Notes under the pieces: generated by a model
The model's input: only the letters and a program-made list of their open reading frames with translations
Databases searched by the model: none
Told to the model about the DNA's origin: nothing
Program-made: the position numbers and the translations under genes
Part shown: positions 25,798-34,647 of the stretch, piece by piece
Layout of the letters: the number at the start of each line of letters is the position of its first letter
Numbering within the stretch: the first letter of the stretch is position 1
NCBI RefSeq assembly: GCF_021390245.1
Contig: NZ_JAJUXH010000001.1
Coordinates: 558,001-622,000 of the forward strand
Length of the DNA stretch: 64,000 bases
Direction: 5' to 3'
Origin: Dyadobacter sp. CY323
GTDB lineage: Bacteria > Bacteroidota > Bacteroidia > Cytophagales > Spirosomataceae

Positions 25798-27825
25798 TCA
25801 ATGATCTGAGGAAGCAGATCCGGATAAATACTGGTAAATGGCTTCCTGCGATGCAACGCCTTTTTCGGATTGATCGAACCGCTTATTGGTAAGATTCCGG
25901 TCGATCAGGACTGCTTTCGCGGTATCCTCCATTTGGAGCGAAATGAGGTGCATGAGTTCGTGCTTTAAATTGTCATCGTAGATCGGGAAACATACTTCAA
26001 TGCGGCGGTAAATGTTCCGGTTCATCCAATCGGTCGAGCCCATAAAAATTTCCGGTGCGCCATTGTTATGGAAGATGAAAACCCGGCCGTGTTCCAGGTA
26101 GCGGTCCACGATCCTTCTCACGGTAATGTGTTCACTCTGAGTAGGTAATCCCGGTACGATCCGGCAAATGCTTCTGACGATCAGATTGATTTGCACCCCC
26201 GCATTGGAAGCTTCATACAATTTAGAGATCATCACTTCCTCTTCCAGGTTGTTCAGCTTGATGGTAATTCCGCTCGGCAATCCCTGATTTGCATGGGCAA
26301 TTTCGCGATCGATCAGTGCTAAAAAGCGGGTCTGAAGATTAAATTGTGCCACAAGCAAGTGTTGAAATGGGATTACATCGGTGATCTCAGGTTTCTTCTT
26401 TTTTCTCAGAAATAAAAACAACCTTTCAGATTCGGCCAGCATGGGTTGGTTCGCTGTTAAAAGCACATGATCGGTATAAAACCGGGCGGTACTTTCATTC
26501 AGGTTTCCGGTTGCAAACAAGCCCAGAAACGGCAGCGTTTCGTGTTTGCGTTTGACTAATGCCAGTTTTGCGTGAATTTTCAGCGCATTCACGCTATGCA
26601 CAATTTTTACACCGGCCGACTTCATTTTTTTGCCCCAATGAATGTTGTTGGCTTCGTCAAACCGCGCTTTTAATTCCAGCAAAACCGTTACCTGTTTTCC
26701 ATTACGCGCCGCACTGATCAGCGCCAGCGCAATCTTCGAATCGTGCGCTACCCGGTACATCGTCGTGTAAATCTCCTGGACGGTCGGATCGATTGCAGCT
26801 TCATTGAAAAAACGGAGCACGGTATCGTAACGCTGGTAGGGTGGGTGCACCAGTATATCGCGATCCGCGAGTTTTTCAAACAACGTATTTGTTTGATTAT
26901 CAGACTTTAATGGATTTACAGCATCCCGGCGAGGATAAGAAAGTGAGGCGTCCCAAATGGGCAGCGAGGCGAGGTCTTTCAGGTTGTGATGTTCCCCGCC
27001 TGCCACTACCGAGGTACTTTTCAGGTCCAGGGTATCAATGATGTTTTTTAAATGACGCGGGGGCAAACCGGGCTGGTATAAAAATCGCGTGGCATATCCC
27101 AAATCACGTTTGTTGAGCTGTTTTTCGAACTTTTCAGTGATATCTTCTCCATCTTCATCCACAAGATCAAGCTCGGCATCACGTGTGACTTTTATGTTAT
27201 AAGCTTGTATGTTGACCGCCGTTGGGAAAAGACTTTTCAGGTTTTGTTTGATGATATCTTCCAAAAAAAGAATGTAATCCTGGTTTTCGGATCTGACCTT
27301 ATAGAACCGGCTGATGTGGTTGGTAGGTACATTCACCAGTGCAAGACGTTCCCCGCCGGGTTCGAGATTGAGAATTACAGCCAGATAGAGCATATTATTT
27401 TCCGGAAAAACAACATTGCCGCTATCCAGAAAAACAGGCTGCATCAAACCTGCGACCTGGGAAAAAAAGTATTCGTTGACGCGGGGAAGCAGGATATCGG
27501 GAATCTTTTCGCGATAGCAAAAATGAAATCCCAATGTATCTAACTCAGGAATAATGGAGTTGACCAACACTTCCCCGTAGCGGTTCTGCTGAATGTCAAT
27601 AATGGACGACGCTTGTTCGAAAATACGGTCACTTTGCGCCCCGCCCGCTTTTTTTTGCAAAACCGGCATGCGGACCCGGTAAAATTCGTCCAGGTTAGAA
27701 GAGTAAATGGAGAGGAACCGGATCCGCTCCATCAAAGGCAGCGACTGGTCCTCGGCCTCCATTAATACCCGTTCATTAAAGGAAAGCCAACTGATGTCGC
27801 GATCAAAAAAGCGGTATTCGGCCAT
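25798..27825 (-). CDS. ppk1: Polyphosphate kinase 1
   Basis: 675 residues, about the usual length. The N-terminal domain begins FFDRDISWLSFNERVLMEA, followed by SSNLDEFYRVRMPVL. The catalytic part has VHPPYQRYDTVLRFFNEA, TTMYRVAHDSKI and the phospho-histidine H418 in ALKIHAKLALVKR, plus the second PLD-like motif near FIFHNNGAPEIFMGSTDW. It makes polyphosphate from ATP at the inner membrane. It starts 82 bp from the higA stop and precedes the GH32 gene by 41 bp on the same strand; no phoU or ppx is adjacent. Confidence 0.96.
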   Translation of the reverse strand: MAEYRFFDRDISWLSFNERVLMEAEDQSLPLMERIRFLSIYSSNLDEFYRVRMPVLQKKAGGAQSDRIFEQASSIIDIQQNRYGEVLVNSIIPELDTLGFHFCYREKIPDILLPRVNEYFFSQVAGLMQPVFLDSGNVVFPENNMLYLAVILNLEPGGERLALVNVPTNHISRFYKVRSENQDYILFLEDIIKQNLKSLFPTAVNIQAYNIKVTRDAELDLVDEDGEDITEKFEKQLNKRDLGYATRFLYQPGLPPRHLKNIIDTLDLKSTSVVAGGEHHNLKDLASLPIWDASLSYPRRDAVNPLKSDNQTNTLFEKLADRDILVHPPYQRYDTVLRFFNEAAIDPTVQEIYTTMYRVAHDSKIALALISAARNGKQVTVLLELKARFDEANNIHWGKKMKSAGVKIVHSVNALKIHAKLALVKRKHETLPFLGLFATGNLNESTARFYTDHVLLTANQPMLAESERLFLFLRKKKKPEITDVIPFQHLLVAQFNLQTRFLALIDREIAHANQGLPSGITIKLNNLEEEVMISKLYEASNAGVQINLIVRSICRIVPGLPTQSEHITVRRIVDRYLEHGRVFIFHNNGAPEIFMGSTDWMNRNIYRRIEVCFPIYDDNLKHELMHLISLQMEDTAKAVLIDRNLTNKRFDQSEKGVASQEAIYQYLSGSASSDH

Positions 27826-27907
27826 GTTTCGGAGATTGGTGCACTAAAATAGTTCTTATTCCGAAATCATGCTGCGTTTAATTCAATTCCCTCACCACTG
27901 AAGAATT

Positions 27908-28285
27908 TCAGGCGTTATCCAGCAAAAAGCCGGGATCCACACCAAGTTTTTGGTAAACCGCTTTCAAAAATGAAACATCCGGCTCGCGTTTGCCATTCAG
28001 GATCTGCGAAAGTTTTGGTTTCCCCAGGCCCAACATGTCAGCCAGCGCCGCCTGCGTTAATTTGAGCTGAAAGCGCCGGAGCTCAACCATTTCGGGGATG
28101 GTTTTGGGTTTTGGGAGCGGATAGTGATTGTCTTCAAACTCTTCCGCGGCAACTGCCATTTTCCGCAGTTTCCATTCTTCGTTTTTGGAAAGATTGCCTT
28201 CTCCCTTGTTCATCAGCGAGAAGATTTCCTTCATCGCTTCTGTATATTCGACCTCACTTGTATATGTGATCTTATCTTCTTTCAT
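27908..28285 (-). CDS. higA: HigA-type antitoxin (XRE helix-turn-helix)
   Basis: 125 residues. An N-terminal helical region of about 65 residues (EAMKEIFSLMNKGEGNLSK) precedes an XRE helix-turn-helix at about 72-120 (LKLTQAALADMLGLGKPKL, SQILNGKREPDVSF). This fits HigA antitoxins, which bind HigB through the non-HTH part and repress the operon. It starts 3 bp after the stop of the toxin gene, in the toxin-first order typical of higBA. Confidence 0.88.
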   Translation of the reverse strand: MKEDKITYTSEVEYTEAMKEIFSLMNKGEGNLSKNEEWKLRKMAVAAEEFEDNHYPLPKPKTIPEMVELRRFQLKLTQAALADMLGLGKPKLSQILNGKREPDVSFLKAVYQKLGVDPGFLLDNA

Positions 28286-28288
28286 AAC

Positions 28289-28594
28289 CTAGTTCTTAGG
28301 AGTAACCGTTGATGCATTTACCTTATCATATTCAGCATGTGTACCTATAAAAACGATGTAAATGGTCCTTACATTAAAATGAATTTTGGCAATCAGGCGG
28401 TAATCATTGCCTTTAATATTGAATACATACCGGTCATTTCCAACAGAATCGACGGAGGCAAAAGTCCGTTTAACCTCTGCGAAATTGGACCAATCTGCCG
28501 CTTTTGAATGCTTGTACCAATTGAGGAGTGCGTCGGTTGAACGCGGCTCTGTTTCTGAAAAAGCATTAATGATCCGTTTGGAAAGAATAACCAT
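28289..28594 (-). CDS. higB: HigB-type mRNA interferase toxin
   Basis: 101 residues matching the HigB toxin family (RelE-like fold): DALLNWYKHSKAADWSNFAE, NDRYVFNIKGNDYRLIAKI, HFNVRTIYIVFIGTHAEYDK. The conserved ENPI-like core strands and the GTHAEYDK ending, with the last histidine and tyrosine, are present, so it looks intact. HigB toxins cleave ribosome-bound mRNA. The gene is first of a two-gene operon with its antitoxin. A partial dyad (TGTGT/ACACA, 28602-28618) sits just upstream of the start and could be the HigA operator. Confidence 0.88.
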   Translation of the reverse strand: MVILSKRIINAFSETEPRSTDALLNWYKHSKAADWSNFAEVKRTFASVDSVGNDRYVFNIKGNDYRLIAKIHFNVRTIYIVFIGTHAEYDKVNASTVTPKN

Positions 28595-28601
28595 AGGCGA
28601 G

Positions 28602-28618
28602 TGTGTGATACATACACA
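28602..28618. promoter_or_regulatory. Partial dyad upstream of higB, candidate HigA operator
   Basis: TGTGT (28602-28606) and ACACA (28614-28618) flank a 7-bp spacer, 7 bp before the higB start. Short arms, so weak evidence. Confidence 0.25.
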
Positions 28619-28748
28619 AAGGTGAATATAAATTTCTGTTTATGAAATAGCGTTTCAATATTTGAAATTAGCATTTTTCATTCGGTCGCCAGATAATCTC
28701 AGGCACGGTTTTATATGTAACCGTTGTAAATTCAACTTCATCAACAAA

Positions 28749-28925
28749 ATGAAAACACAAGAAAACAACACAGGAAACGAATCGATCGACGTTTTAGGGG
28801 ATCTATACATGGAAAACACAAACCCATTTCAGCGGAATGCATCCTTTCAGGGTGAATCCAAAACTTCAAAGCCCGGGAAACGGCCAAGGATACTTAAACC
28901 ACTTTATTCCGTTCGTTTATCCTGA
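28749..28925 (+). CDS. Small hypothetical protein followed by a strong terminator
   Basis: 58 residues (MKTQENNTGNESIDVLGD start). The N-terminal half is acidic and Asn-rich, the C-terminal half is basic (SKTSKPGKRPRILKPLYS). It has no cysteine, membrane helix or signal peptide. The case for it being a real gene is the perfect 13-bp terminator stem beginning 5 bp after its stop. It is divergent from higBA. A longer reading frame from 28662 is possible but starts with unconvincing sequence. Function unknown; a modified-peptide precursor was considered, but no tailoring enzyme is nearby. Confidence 0.5.
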   Translation: MKTQENNTGNESIDVLGDLYMENTNPFQRNASFQGESKTSKPGKRPRILKPLYSVRLS

Positions 28926-28930
28926 ACGTT

Positions 28931-28964
28931 AAAACAGAGGCTGCCAGGGTAGCCTCTGTTTTAG
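28931..28964. terminator. Strong terminator-like hairpin
   Basis: TAAAACAGAGGCT (28931-28943) and AGCCTCTGTTTTA (28952-28964) are perfect 13-bp inverted arms around an 8-nt loop. The A-rich and T-rich ends make it usable on either strand. Confidence 0.9.
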
Positions 28965-28996
28965 TTTTAACGACTTAGTACGCTTCCGTACACGAA

Positions 28997-29012
28997 TGTT
29001 CGGATCCGAACA
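28997..29012. promoter_or_regulatory. 16-bp perfect palindrome, candidate operator of the ABC permease
   Basis: TGTTCGGATCCGAACA is fully self-complementary. It lies 97 bp upstream of the ATG at 29109 and after the terminator at 28964, the expected place for an operator. Confidence 0.5.
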
Positions 29013-29033
29013 AAAAAAATCTCCAAATCTTTT

Positions 29034-29060
29034 GTAACTAACTGAAATTTCGGTAGTTAC
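29034..29060. promoter_or_regulatory. Inverted repeat upstream of the ABC permease
   Basis: GTAACTA (29034-29040) and TAGTTAC (29054-29060) with a 13-bp spacer, 49 bp before the ATG. It could be a second operator or a leader hairpin. Confidence 0.3.
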
Positions 29061-29108
29061 CACGAGGCATAATAGTTGCAGCGACGTTTTAACCCTAATG
29101 ATCACGTC

Positions 29109-31493
29109 ATGCTAAAAAACTACCTCGTTCTCGCATTCCGCAATCTCGTAAAAGACAAGTTTTATAGTTTCATCAACATCCTCGGCCTCACCATCGGTGT
29201 GACTTGTGGTATGTTGTTATTTCTGTACGTCTCAGATGAGCTGAGCTATGACCGTTATCATGAGAAAGCAGACCGGATTTACCGCATCGTATCTTATATC
29301 AGAGAACCGGATAAAATCAATAAATGGGTGAGTACCCAGCCGCCACTGGTAAAAACCTTGAAGCAGGATTACCCGTTTGTGGAGAGTTATGCGCGGTTTT
29401 TCGGCAATGGACGCGTGATGTTCAGACTTGGGGAAAAGCGGTTTTATGAGGAAGATATCTATTCGAGCGACTCGACGGTTTTTGATATTTTCACCCACAA
29501 ATTCCTGGAAGGTGACCCCAAGATAGCGCTCGACCAACCCGGCAGCATCGTACTGACCGAGAAAGTAGCGAAACGGTTTTTCGGAAACGGCAACGCATTG
29601 GGGCAGGTTTTGAGGACGGACGACAGCACTTCGTATAAGGTTACAGGTGTGATCGAGGATGTGCCTAAAAATTCGCATTTCACTTTTAATGCATTGATGT
29701 CACTCAACCCGAATCAGCGTAATGCGGACGGTTGGGGCGGGTTTTACATCAACAGCTACCTGCTTCTTTCTCAAAACGCCGACATCAAAAAGCTGGAAGC
29801 TGGCTTTCCACAGCTATATGAAAAATACATGTCGTCCATTTTCAAGAGAATGGGCATTCACATTACCTATCAAATGCAGCCGCTGACAAGCATTCACCTG
29901 CATTCACAATTTGATGGAGAGACAAACGGCAATATCGGCTATGTGTATACTTTTAGTGCGATTGCTTTCTTTATGTTGCTGATAGCCAGCATTAATTACA
30001 TGAACCTTGCAACTGCGCAATCAGCCCGCCGGGCGAAAGAAGTGGGGTTACGCAAAGTAATGGGTTCACTGAAAGGCGCCTTGATCGCCCAATTCCTTAC
30101 TGAATCTGTACTGATCACCATGATCTCGCTTGTGTCCAGTTTGGTCCTGGTGGCCGCATTACTACCTTTTTTCAATACCGTTTCGGGAAAAGAAATTGGC
30201 TACCTCGAATTGCTCACGCCTAAATTCCTGTTGATCGGTTTGTTCATTGTGGTATTTACCGGCTTGATCAGTGGGAGTTATCCGGCATTTTATTTGTCAG
30301 CGTTTGAACCGGCCGAAGTTCTGAAAGGCTCATTTAAAGCACGCGGTGGCGCTTTTTTCAGAAAAGCATTGGTTGTCACGCAGTTTTCGATATCAATGGT
30401 CATGCTGATCTGCACCTGGATCGTGTACCAGCAGCTGAACTACATGCGGAGCAAAGACATGGGTTACGACCGGGAGCAGGTACTAACCATCAATTACCAG
30501 GGAAACCGGTCACCGGACAAGTATAATGCATTCCGAAAATACCTGATCGACAATCCAAACATTGAAAGTGTGGCGTCGGCTTCTTCTCCCGTGAGCAACA
30601 TTGGCGGCCGGATTATTTTTACCGTCGAATCCAGTACAGGTATGAAGGAAATGGCATTTAAACCGACGCAGGTCGACCATGACTATGTGAAAACGATGGG
30701 GATGAAAATCGTGAACGGACGTGATTTTTCACTGGATTTTCCGGCCGACACAAGCAATGGCGTACTGATCAACGAGGCAGTAGTAAAACGGATGAACTGG
30801 AAAGAGCCGATTGGCAAGAAGGTGATGCTGGGAACGGTTTCGCCGGACGGGAAAAACAATCCGCCAACCGCGCAGGTCGTCGGCGTGGTGAGGGACTTTC
30901 ACCAGCAGTCACTTTATAATCCGATCGAGCCGCTTATTATGGTTTACCAGCGCGCTAACCCAGTAATTCACATTAAAATCAAAACAAAAAATACAAAAGA
31001 AACACTTGGTTTCATTGGTCAGAAATGGGCGGAAATTTATCCGGACCGGTTGTTTGAATACCGTTTTCTGGACCAGGATTTCGAATCGGCTTATGAGGCC
31101 GACGAGTTGCGCGGGAAGATTTTTACCGCATTCTCCGCATTAACCATCCTGATCGCGTGCCTCGGGCTTTTTGGTCTGGCCACTTTCACAACAGAACAGA
31201 GAGTGAAGGAGATCGGCGTCAGGAAGGTACTCGGCGGTTCCGTTTCGAGTGTGGTTTTGTTGTTATCGAAAGACTTCACCCGACTGGTTTTGTTCTCATT
31301 CCCGATCGCTATTCCCGTTGCCTATTTTTCAATGGATAAATGGCTGCAAAGTTTCCCATATAAGGCGGGCATCAGTCCCTGGATCTTTGTGGGTGCCTGT
31401 ATTGTGACCCTTGTGATCTGCTGGTTGACGGTTATTTATCAGTCACTTAAAGCCGCGCTCGCTAATCCGGTGAAGTCGCTTCGTTCTGAATAA
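29109..31493 (+). CDS. MacB/FtsX-type ABC transporter permease
   Basis: 794 residues from the ATG at 29109 (MLKNYLVLAFRNLVKDKFYS); the upstream TTG at 29076 only adds unconserved residues. The layout is that of duplicated MacB-PCD/FtsX permeases in Bacteroidota: helix 1 (FINILGLTIGVTCGMLLFLY), a periplasmic domain, three FtsX helices around residues 280-430, a second helix (ALVVTQFSISMVMLICTWIV) with another periplasmic domain, and three final helices near 670-790 (FSALTILIACLGLFGLATFT). It contains no ATPase; the partner must be encoded elsewhere. Such proteins move lipoproteins or peptides, or act as mechanotransmitters. Confidence 0.93.
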   Translation: MLKNYLVLAFRNLVKDKFYSFINILGLTIGVTCGMLLFLYVSDELSYDRYHEKADRIYRIVSYIREPDKINKWVSTQPPLVKTLKQDYPFVESYARFFGNGRVMFRLGEKRFYEEDIYSSDSTVFDIFTHKFLEGDPKIALDQPGSIVLTEKVAKRFFGNGNALGQVLRTDDSTSYKVTGVIEDVPKNSHFTFNALMSLNPNQRNADGWGGFYINSYLLLSQNADIKKLEAGFPQLYEKYMSSIFKRMGIHITYQMQPLTSIHLHSQFDGETNGNIGYVYTFSAIAFFMLLIASINYMNLATAQSARRAKEVGLRKVMGSLKGALIAQFLTESVLITMISLVSSLVLVAALLPFFNTVSGKEIGYLELLTPKFLLIGLFIVVFTGLISGSYPAFYLSAFEPAEVLKGSFKARGGAFFRKALVVTQFSISMVMLICTWIVYQQLNYMRSKDMGYDREQVLTINYQGNRSPDKYNAFRKYLIDNPNIESVASASSPVSNIGGRIIFTVESSTGMKEMAFKPTQVDHDYVKTMGMKIVNGRDFSLDFPADTSNGVLINEAVVKRMNWKEPIGKKVMLGTVSPDGKNNPPTAQVVGVVRDFHQQSLYNPIEPLIMVYQRANPVIHIKIKTKNTKETLGFIGQKWAEIYPDRLFEYRFLDQDFESAYEADELRGKIFTAFSALTILIACLGLFGLATFTTEQRVKEIGVRKVLGGSVSSVVLLLSKDFTRLVLFSFPIAIPVAYFSMDKWLQSFPYKAGISPWIFVGACIVTLVICWLTVIYQSLKAALANPVKSLRSE

Positions 31494-31649
31494 TTGATTC
31501 CGTGGCAGGCAGTACTATGATGACAAGAAGTGGTGCCTCGATTTGCCCTCAATTTATTGGAAAAAAACACTTACCGTATCCTTCGGAAAAGTGAAGATCT
31601 CTGGTTCGGGAAACGCCAGCCCGAAAAAATCAATTTTCATTTAAAATAA

Positions 31650-31687
31650 TAAGAAACATTTCTTAGTTATGTAAGAAATGTTTCTTA
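31650..31687. promoter_or_regulatory. Twin-palindrome BlaI operator
   Basis: TAAGAAACATTTCTTA (31650-31665) and TAAGAAATGTTTCTTA (31672-31687) are near-palindromes and exact reverse complements of each other, with centres 22 bp (two helical turns) apart. The array ends 10 bp before the ATG of the BlaI-family gene, as expected for autorepression. Confidence 0.75.
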
Positions 31688-31697
31688 TGTTTGGCTT

Positions 31698-32099
31698 ATG
31701 AAAAATAATACCGCGAAAAATCCTGAAAATCAGGAACCAACGAAGTCGGAACTCGAAATCCTACAGGTACTCTGGGAGTTTGGCCCCTCGACGGCCAGGT
31801 TTGTGAATGATCACCTGAATGCAAATAAAAGAGCCGTGATTTATATGTCTACGCTCAAACTGATGCAGATTATGGTCGAAAAAGGACTGCTGACAAAGGA
31901 CGAAAGTCAGGTGAAACACATTTACACGGCCGCGCAGGAAGAGTCTAAAACGAAGGATTTGCTGCTGAACAAAGTGGTCGATACCATCTTTAACGGGTCG
32001 GCCGGGAATCTTATGATGCAATTGCTGGGCAACAAGAGAATGTCGCAGCAAGAAATGGAGACTTTTAAAGAACTGATCAAAAAGATCGACCAAAAATAG
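31698..32099 (+). CDS. BlaI/MecI/CopY-family repressor
   Basis: 133 residues. The winged helix is clear: PTKSELEILQVLWEFGPSTA, YMSTLKLMQIMVEKGLLTKD. The C-terminal helices (LLNKVVDTIFNGSAGNLMMQ) form the dimerisation domain, followed by EMETFKELIKKID. The family represses its own operon until the membrane protease partner cleaves it. The M56 gene begins 6 bp after its stop, and a twin operator lies directly upstream. The inducer is not evident. Confidence 0.95.
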   Translation: MKNNTAKNPENQEPTKSELEILQVLWEFGPSTARFVNDHLNANKRAVIYMSTLKLMQIMVEKGLLTKDESQVKHIYTAAQEESKTKDLLLNKVVDTIFNGSAGNLMMQLLGNKRMSQQEMETFKELIKKIDQK

Positions 32100-32105
32100 C
32101 GGGCT

Positions 32106-34061
32106 ATGGAGCTATCATTTTTTGAGCATATGGTTGATAATCAATCGGTAAAAGTGATTTGCTGGACGCTGGTGCATTCAGTTTGGATCGGTGTACTGGC
32201 AGCTGCTCTGGCCGGCTGCGTGTTGGTCGCAACGCAAAAATCATCGTCTGGTCTGAGATATAACTTGCTGGCGACATGCCTGGTTCTGTTCACACTTGCG
32301 AGCGGTTACGTCTTTTACTTAGAATCTGACACCACACCTTCGTTTACAGGTGCCCGTTCAGAGTTTGTGTTTTATCAGAATACCCGTGCGGAAGTCCTGG
32401 CGTTTCATACATTGGCAGATGACAGGGATGTGATAGCTCAGATATCCAATGCAATTGATCATTTTTCCGGCTGGATTGTGCTGATTTGGGTTATCTTCTT
32501 TGTAACTAAATGCATTCATCTTGCCGGTGGATTGCTCTATGTCGAAAAGATCCGGAAAACGCGGGTACTGCCGGTCGATGCGCATTGGCAGGCGCTGGCG
32601 CAAAAGCTGGGTCAAAAAATAGGAATAACGAAAACTGTGCGTGTATCGCAATCCGGGATCGTAAAAATTCCGGTAACGATCGGGCATTTCAAACCTGTGA
32701 TATTAGTGCCGCTCGGGCTGATTTTACAGTTATCTTCCGGGCAGGTGGAGACGATTTTGTTGCATGAACTCGCCCACATTCGCCGCAGGGATTATCTGGT
32801 AAACTTGCTGCAAAGCTTGCTGGAAACCATTTTCTTTTTTAATCCGGGCGTACTCTGGCTATCCGCATTGATCCGCGAGCAACGGGAGATTTGCTGCGAC
32901 GACATTGTGCTCGCCAACACGTCATTTAAGACCAATTACCTGGAAGCTTTACTTTCCTTTCAGACTTATGATGAACAGAAAGGTACTCCCGCAATGGCAT
33001 TAAGCCTTCGCAGTAATCAGCTTGCAAACCGTTTAAAACGAATCATTTATCAGAAAAATAAACCTATTAGCATCATGGAAAAAATCGTATTGCTTGCCGG
33101 ACTTTTAGTGATCTCGGGATTTGGCTATGTCTCGGTAACGTCTCAAAATGACCAGGAAAACGGCTTTCACAACCGCATCGAGAAGAAGGTAATCGGCATT
33201 GAAAAGCAAAAAGTAGCGAAAAATGAAATAATCGGACACAAGGAAATTCTGAATAGGGAAACGGAGGTGAACCAGGTTATGGAAATTGTTGAGAAGATGA
33301 CAAAAGAAGTATCAGTGCATGCACCCGATACAATTTACAAGTTCAAAACCATTCGTTTTGACCACAGTAATGAAGATCGGGCGAACCGGACCATGACGGT
33401 GAAGGATTCAGAAGATAACCTCTATGACTTGGAGATCGTAAATAGTAAACTGGTCGCACTTAAAATCAATGGTTCCGCAATCCCTGAAACTGATTTGCCA
33501 AAATATACCGGACTTCTTTCACAAGTGGATCAGGCCTGGAACGACTCACAGTCTAGCAAACAACAATTTAAAAAAGAGCAATTATCGAAGTCAGCGGCGG
33601 AAAGGCAAGAGTATCTGAATTCGTTGAAGGCTTCGAGCAAAGATGTAATGGATCAAAAAGACAGGAACTGGGCCAAGGATAATACCAACTCGAATAAAAA
33701 TGTGAACGACTGGTCGAAGGACCGGGAAGGATTTCGAAAAAAGGACACAAAACCTCTGGCCGTACCAAACACAACGGGTGTGAAGCAAATGCCTCCGAAG
33801 CAGGATATTTCAGCGGATCAGGCGCGGGTGCGCGGTGTGATCAATGAACTTGTGAATGAGCGGGTTATCGCGAACCCGCAAGAGATTGAATGGTTTGGGT
33901 TGAGTGATGATGAGCTCATCGTAAATGGTAAAAAGCAACCGGCAGAACTGCAGAATAGGCTGAAACTGCAATATAACATCCGGCCGGGGCACGGTTTGTA
34001 CTTCGGGCCGGTCCGAATGAACGGAACAGGTGTTTTTCTGGACCTGGAAGATCTTAAATAA
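32106..34061 (+). CDS. M56-family (BlaR1-type) membrane metalloprotease
   Basis: 651 residues. Hydrophobic helices lie at about 20-42, 52-72, 120-142 and around 330. The zinc motif HELAHIRRRDYL (H220, E221, H224) follows LSSGQVETILL, with the third ligand probably in EREICCDD-like REICCDDIVL. The extracytoplasmic C-terminal part (about 350-651) is rich in Lys, Asp and Asn and is not a penicillin-binding domain, so the signal differs from beta-lactam sensing. It should cleave the BlaI-type repressor after sensing. It is the second gene of that operon, ended by a terminator. Confidence 0.92.
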   Translation: MELSFFEHMVDNQSVKVICWTLVHSVWIGVLAAALAGCVLVATQKSSSGLRYNLLATCLVLFTLASGYVFYLESDTTPSFTGARSEFVFYQNTRAEVLAFHTLADDRDVIAQISNAIDHFSGWIVLIWVIFFVTKCIHLAGGLLYVEKIRKTRVLPVDAHWQALAQKLGQKIGITKTVRVSQSGIVKIPVTIGHFKPVILVPLGLILQLSSGQVETILLHELAHIRRRDYLVNLLQSLLETIFFFNPGVLWLSALIREQREICCDDIVLANTSFKTNYLEALLSFQTYDEQKGTPAMALSLRSNQLANRLKRIIYQKNKPISIMEKIVLLAGLLVISGFGYVSVTSQNDQENGFHNRIEKKVIGIEKQKVAKNEIIGHKEILNRETEVNQVMEIVEKMTKEVSVHAPDTIYKFKTIRFDHSNEDRANRTMTVKDSEDNLYDLEIVNSKLVALKINGSAIPETDLPKYTGLLSQVDQAWNDSQSSKQQFKKEQLSKSAAERQEYLNSLKASSKDVMDQKDRNWAKDNTNSNKNVNDWSKDREGFRKKDTKPLAVPNTTGVKQMPPKQDISADQARVRGVINELVNERVIANPQEIEWFGLSDDELIVNGKKQPAELQNRLKLQYNIRPGHGLYFGPVRMNGTGVFLDLEDLK

Positions 34062-34076
34062 GCTCCTGCGAATTCG

Positions 34077-34109
34077 GGCTGGCCGGCACGTTCGGTCAGC
34101 CTTTTTTTT
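34077..34109 (+). terminator. Intrinsic terminator after the BlaI/M56 operon
   Basis: GGCTGGCCG (34077-34085) pairs with CGGTCAGCC (34093-34101), one G-T wobble, followed by eight T (34102-34109). Confidence 0.9.
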
Positions 34110-34185
34110 AATTGAGGTAAAAGATGTTTGTCGAAAGCTTTGTTCGTTATATTTACGCGGTTACCAGACAAACCCGTTTTTTACA

Positions 34186-34587
34186 TTGAGGATCAGGGGA
34201 AAACAAATCATCGGCCTTTTTCTGCTATCAGTTTTGCTGATCAAGGTTTGCATTATCCCCGTTATTTACCTTGATTTTCAGCTTCGTAAAGACTTTATTG
34301 TCGCTACACTTTGTGAAAATCGCAACCGTCCCCAGCTGCATTGCGACGGTAAATGTTACCTCGCCAAAAAAATCGCCGACGCGAAAAAGCAAGAAGAAAA
34401 GCAGGCTGAAAGTGACTTTTTAAGCAAATTGCTTTCGGCGCAAACCTCCGTAAATGGTATGTTTTTCGCCAGTATATTCAGCGAAAGCATTGCCTGGGAT
34501 ATCGAAATGCCGGTGAAGTTCGATTACAGCAACGCGCTGAATGCCTCCGATTTCACCAGGGATTTCTTCCACCCGCCACTCCGCTAG
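34186..34587 (+). CDS. Hypothetical membrane-anchored protein with HCDGKCYL motif
   Basis: About 134 residues, read from the TTG at 34186 (LRIRGKQIIGLFLLSVLLIK); upstream in-frame ATGs lie inside the M56 gene or its terminator and are unlikely. One N-terminal membrane helix is followed by the short motif ENRNRPQLHCDGKCYLAKKI, with two cysteines and a histidine that could bind a metal. A Lys/Glu-rich helix then leads to a region without motifs. Small proteins with this CxGKC motif occur next to MbnP/MbnH-like pairs in Bacteroidota, in line with the gene order here (recalled, not searched). It probably belongs to the copper-related cluster downstream. Confidence 0.7.
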   Translation: MRIRGKQIIGLFLLSVLLIKVCIIPVIYLDFQLRKDFIVATLCENRNRPQLHCDGKCYLAKKIADAKKQEEKQAESDFLSKLLSAQTSVNGMFFASIFSESIAWDIEMPVKFDYSNALNASDFTRDFFHPPLR

Positions 34588-34647
34588 CAGATTTTCCTTC
34601 TTTTTTTTATCCACTATTAATCATTCCTGGCTGCTGCCTGCGTTATC

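Noticed and set aside
28749..28925. Modified-peptide (RiPP) precursor
   Set aside because: No cysteine, no GG leader and no tailoring or export enzyme in the vicinity.
32106..34061. Beta-lactam receptor BlaR1
   Set aside because: The C-terminal region has no SxxK/SxN/KTG penicillin-binding motifs and is a Lys/Asp-rich sequence.
34030..34185. N-terminal extension of the HCDGKCYL protein
   Set aside because: It would begin inside the M56 gene and run through a strong terminator; the membrane helix starts only after 34186.
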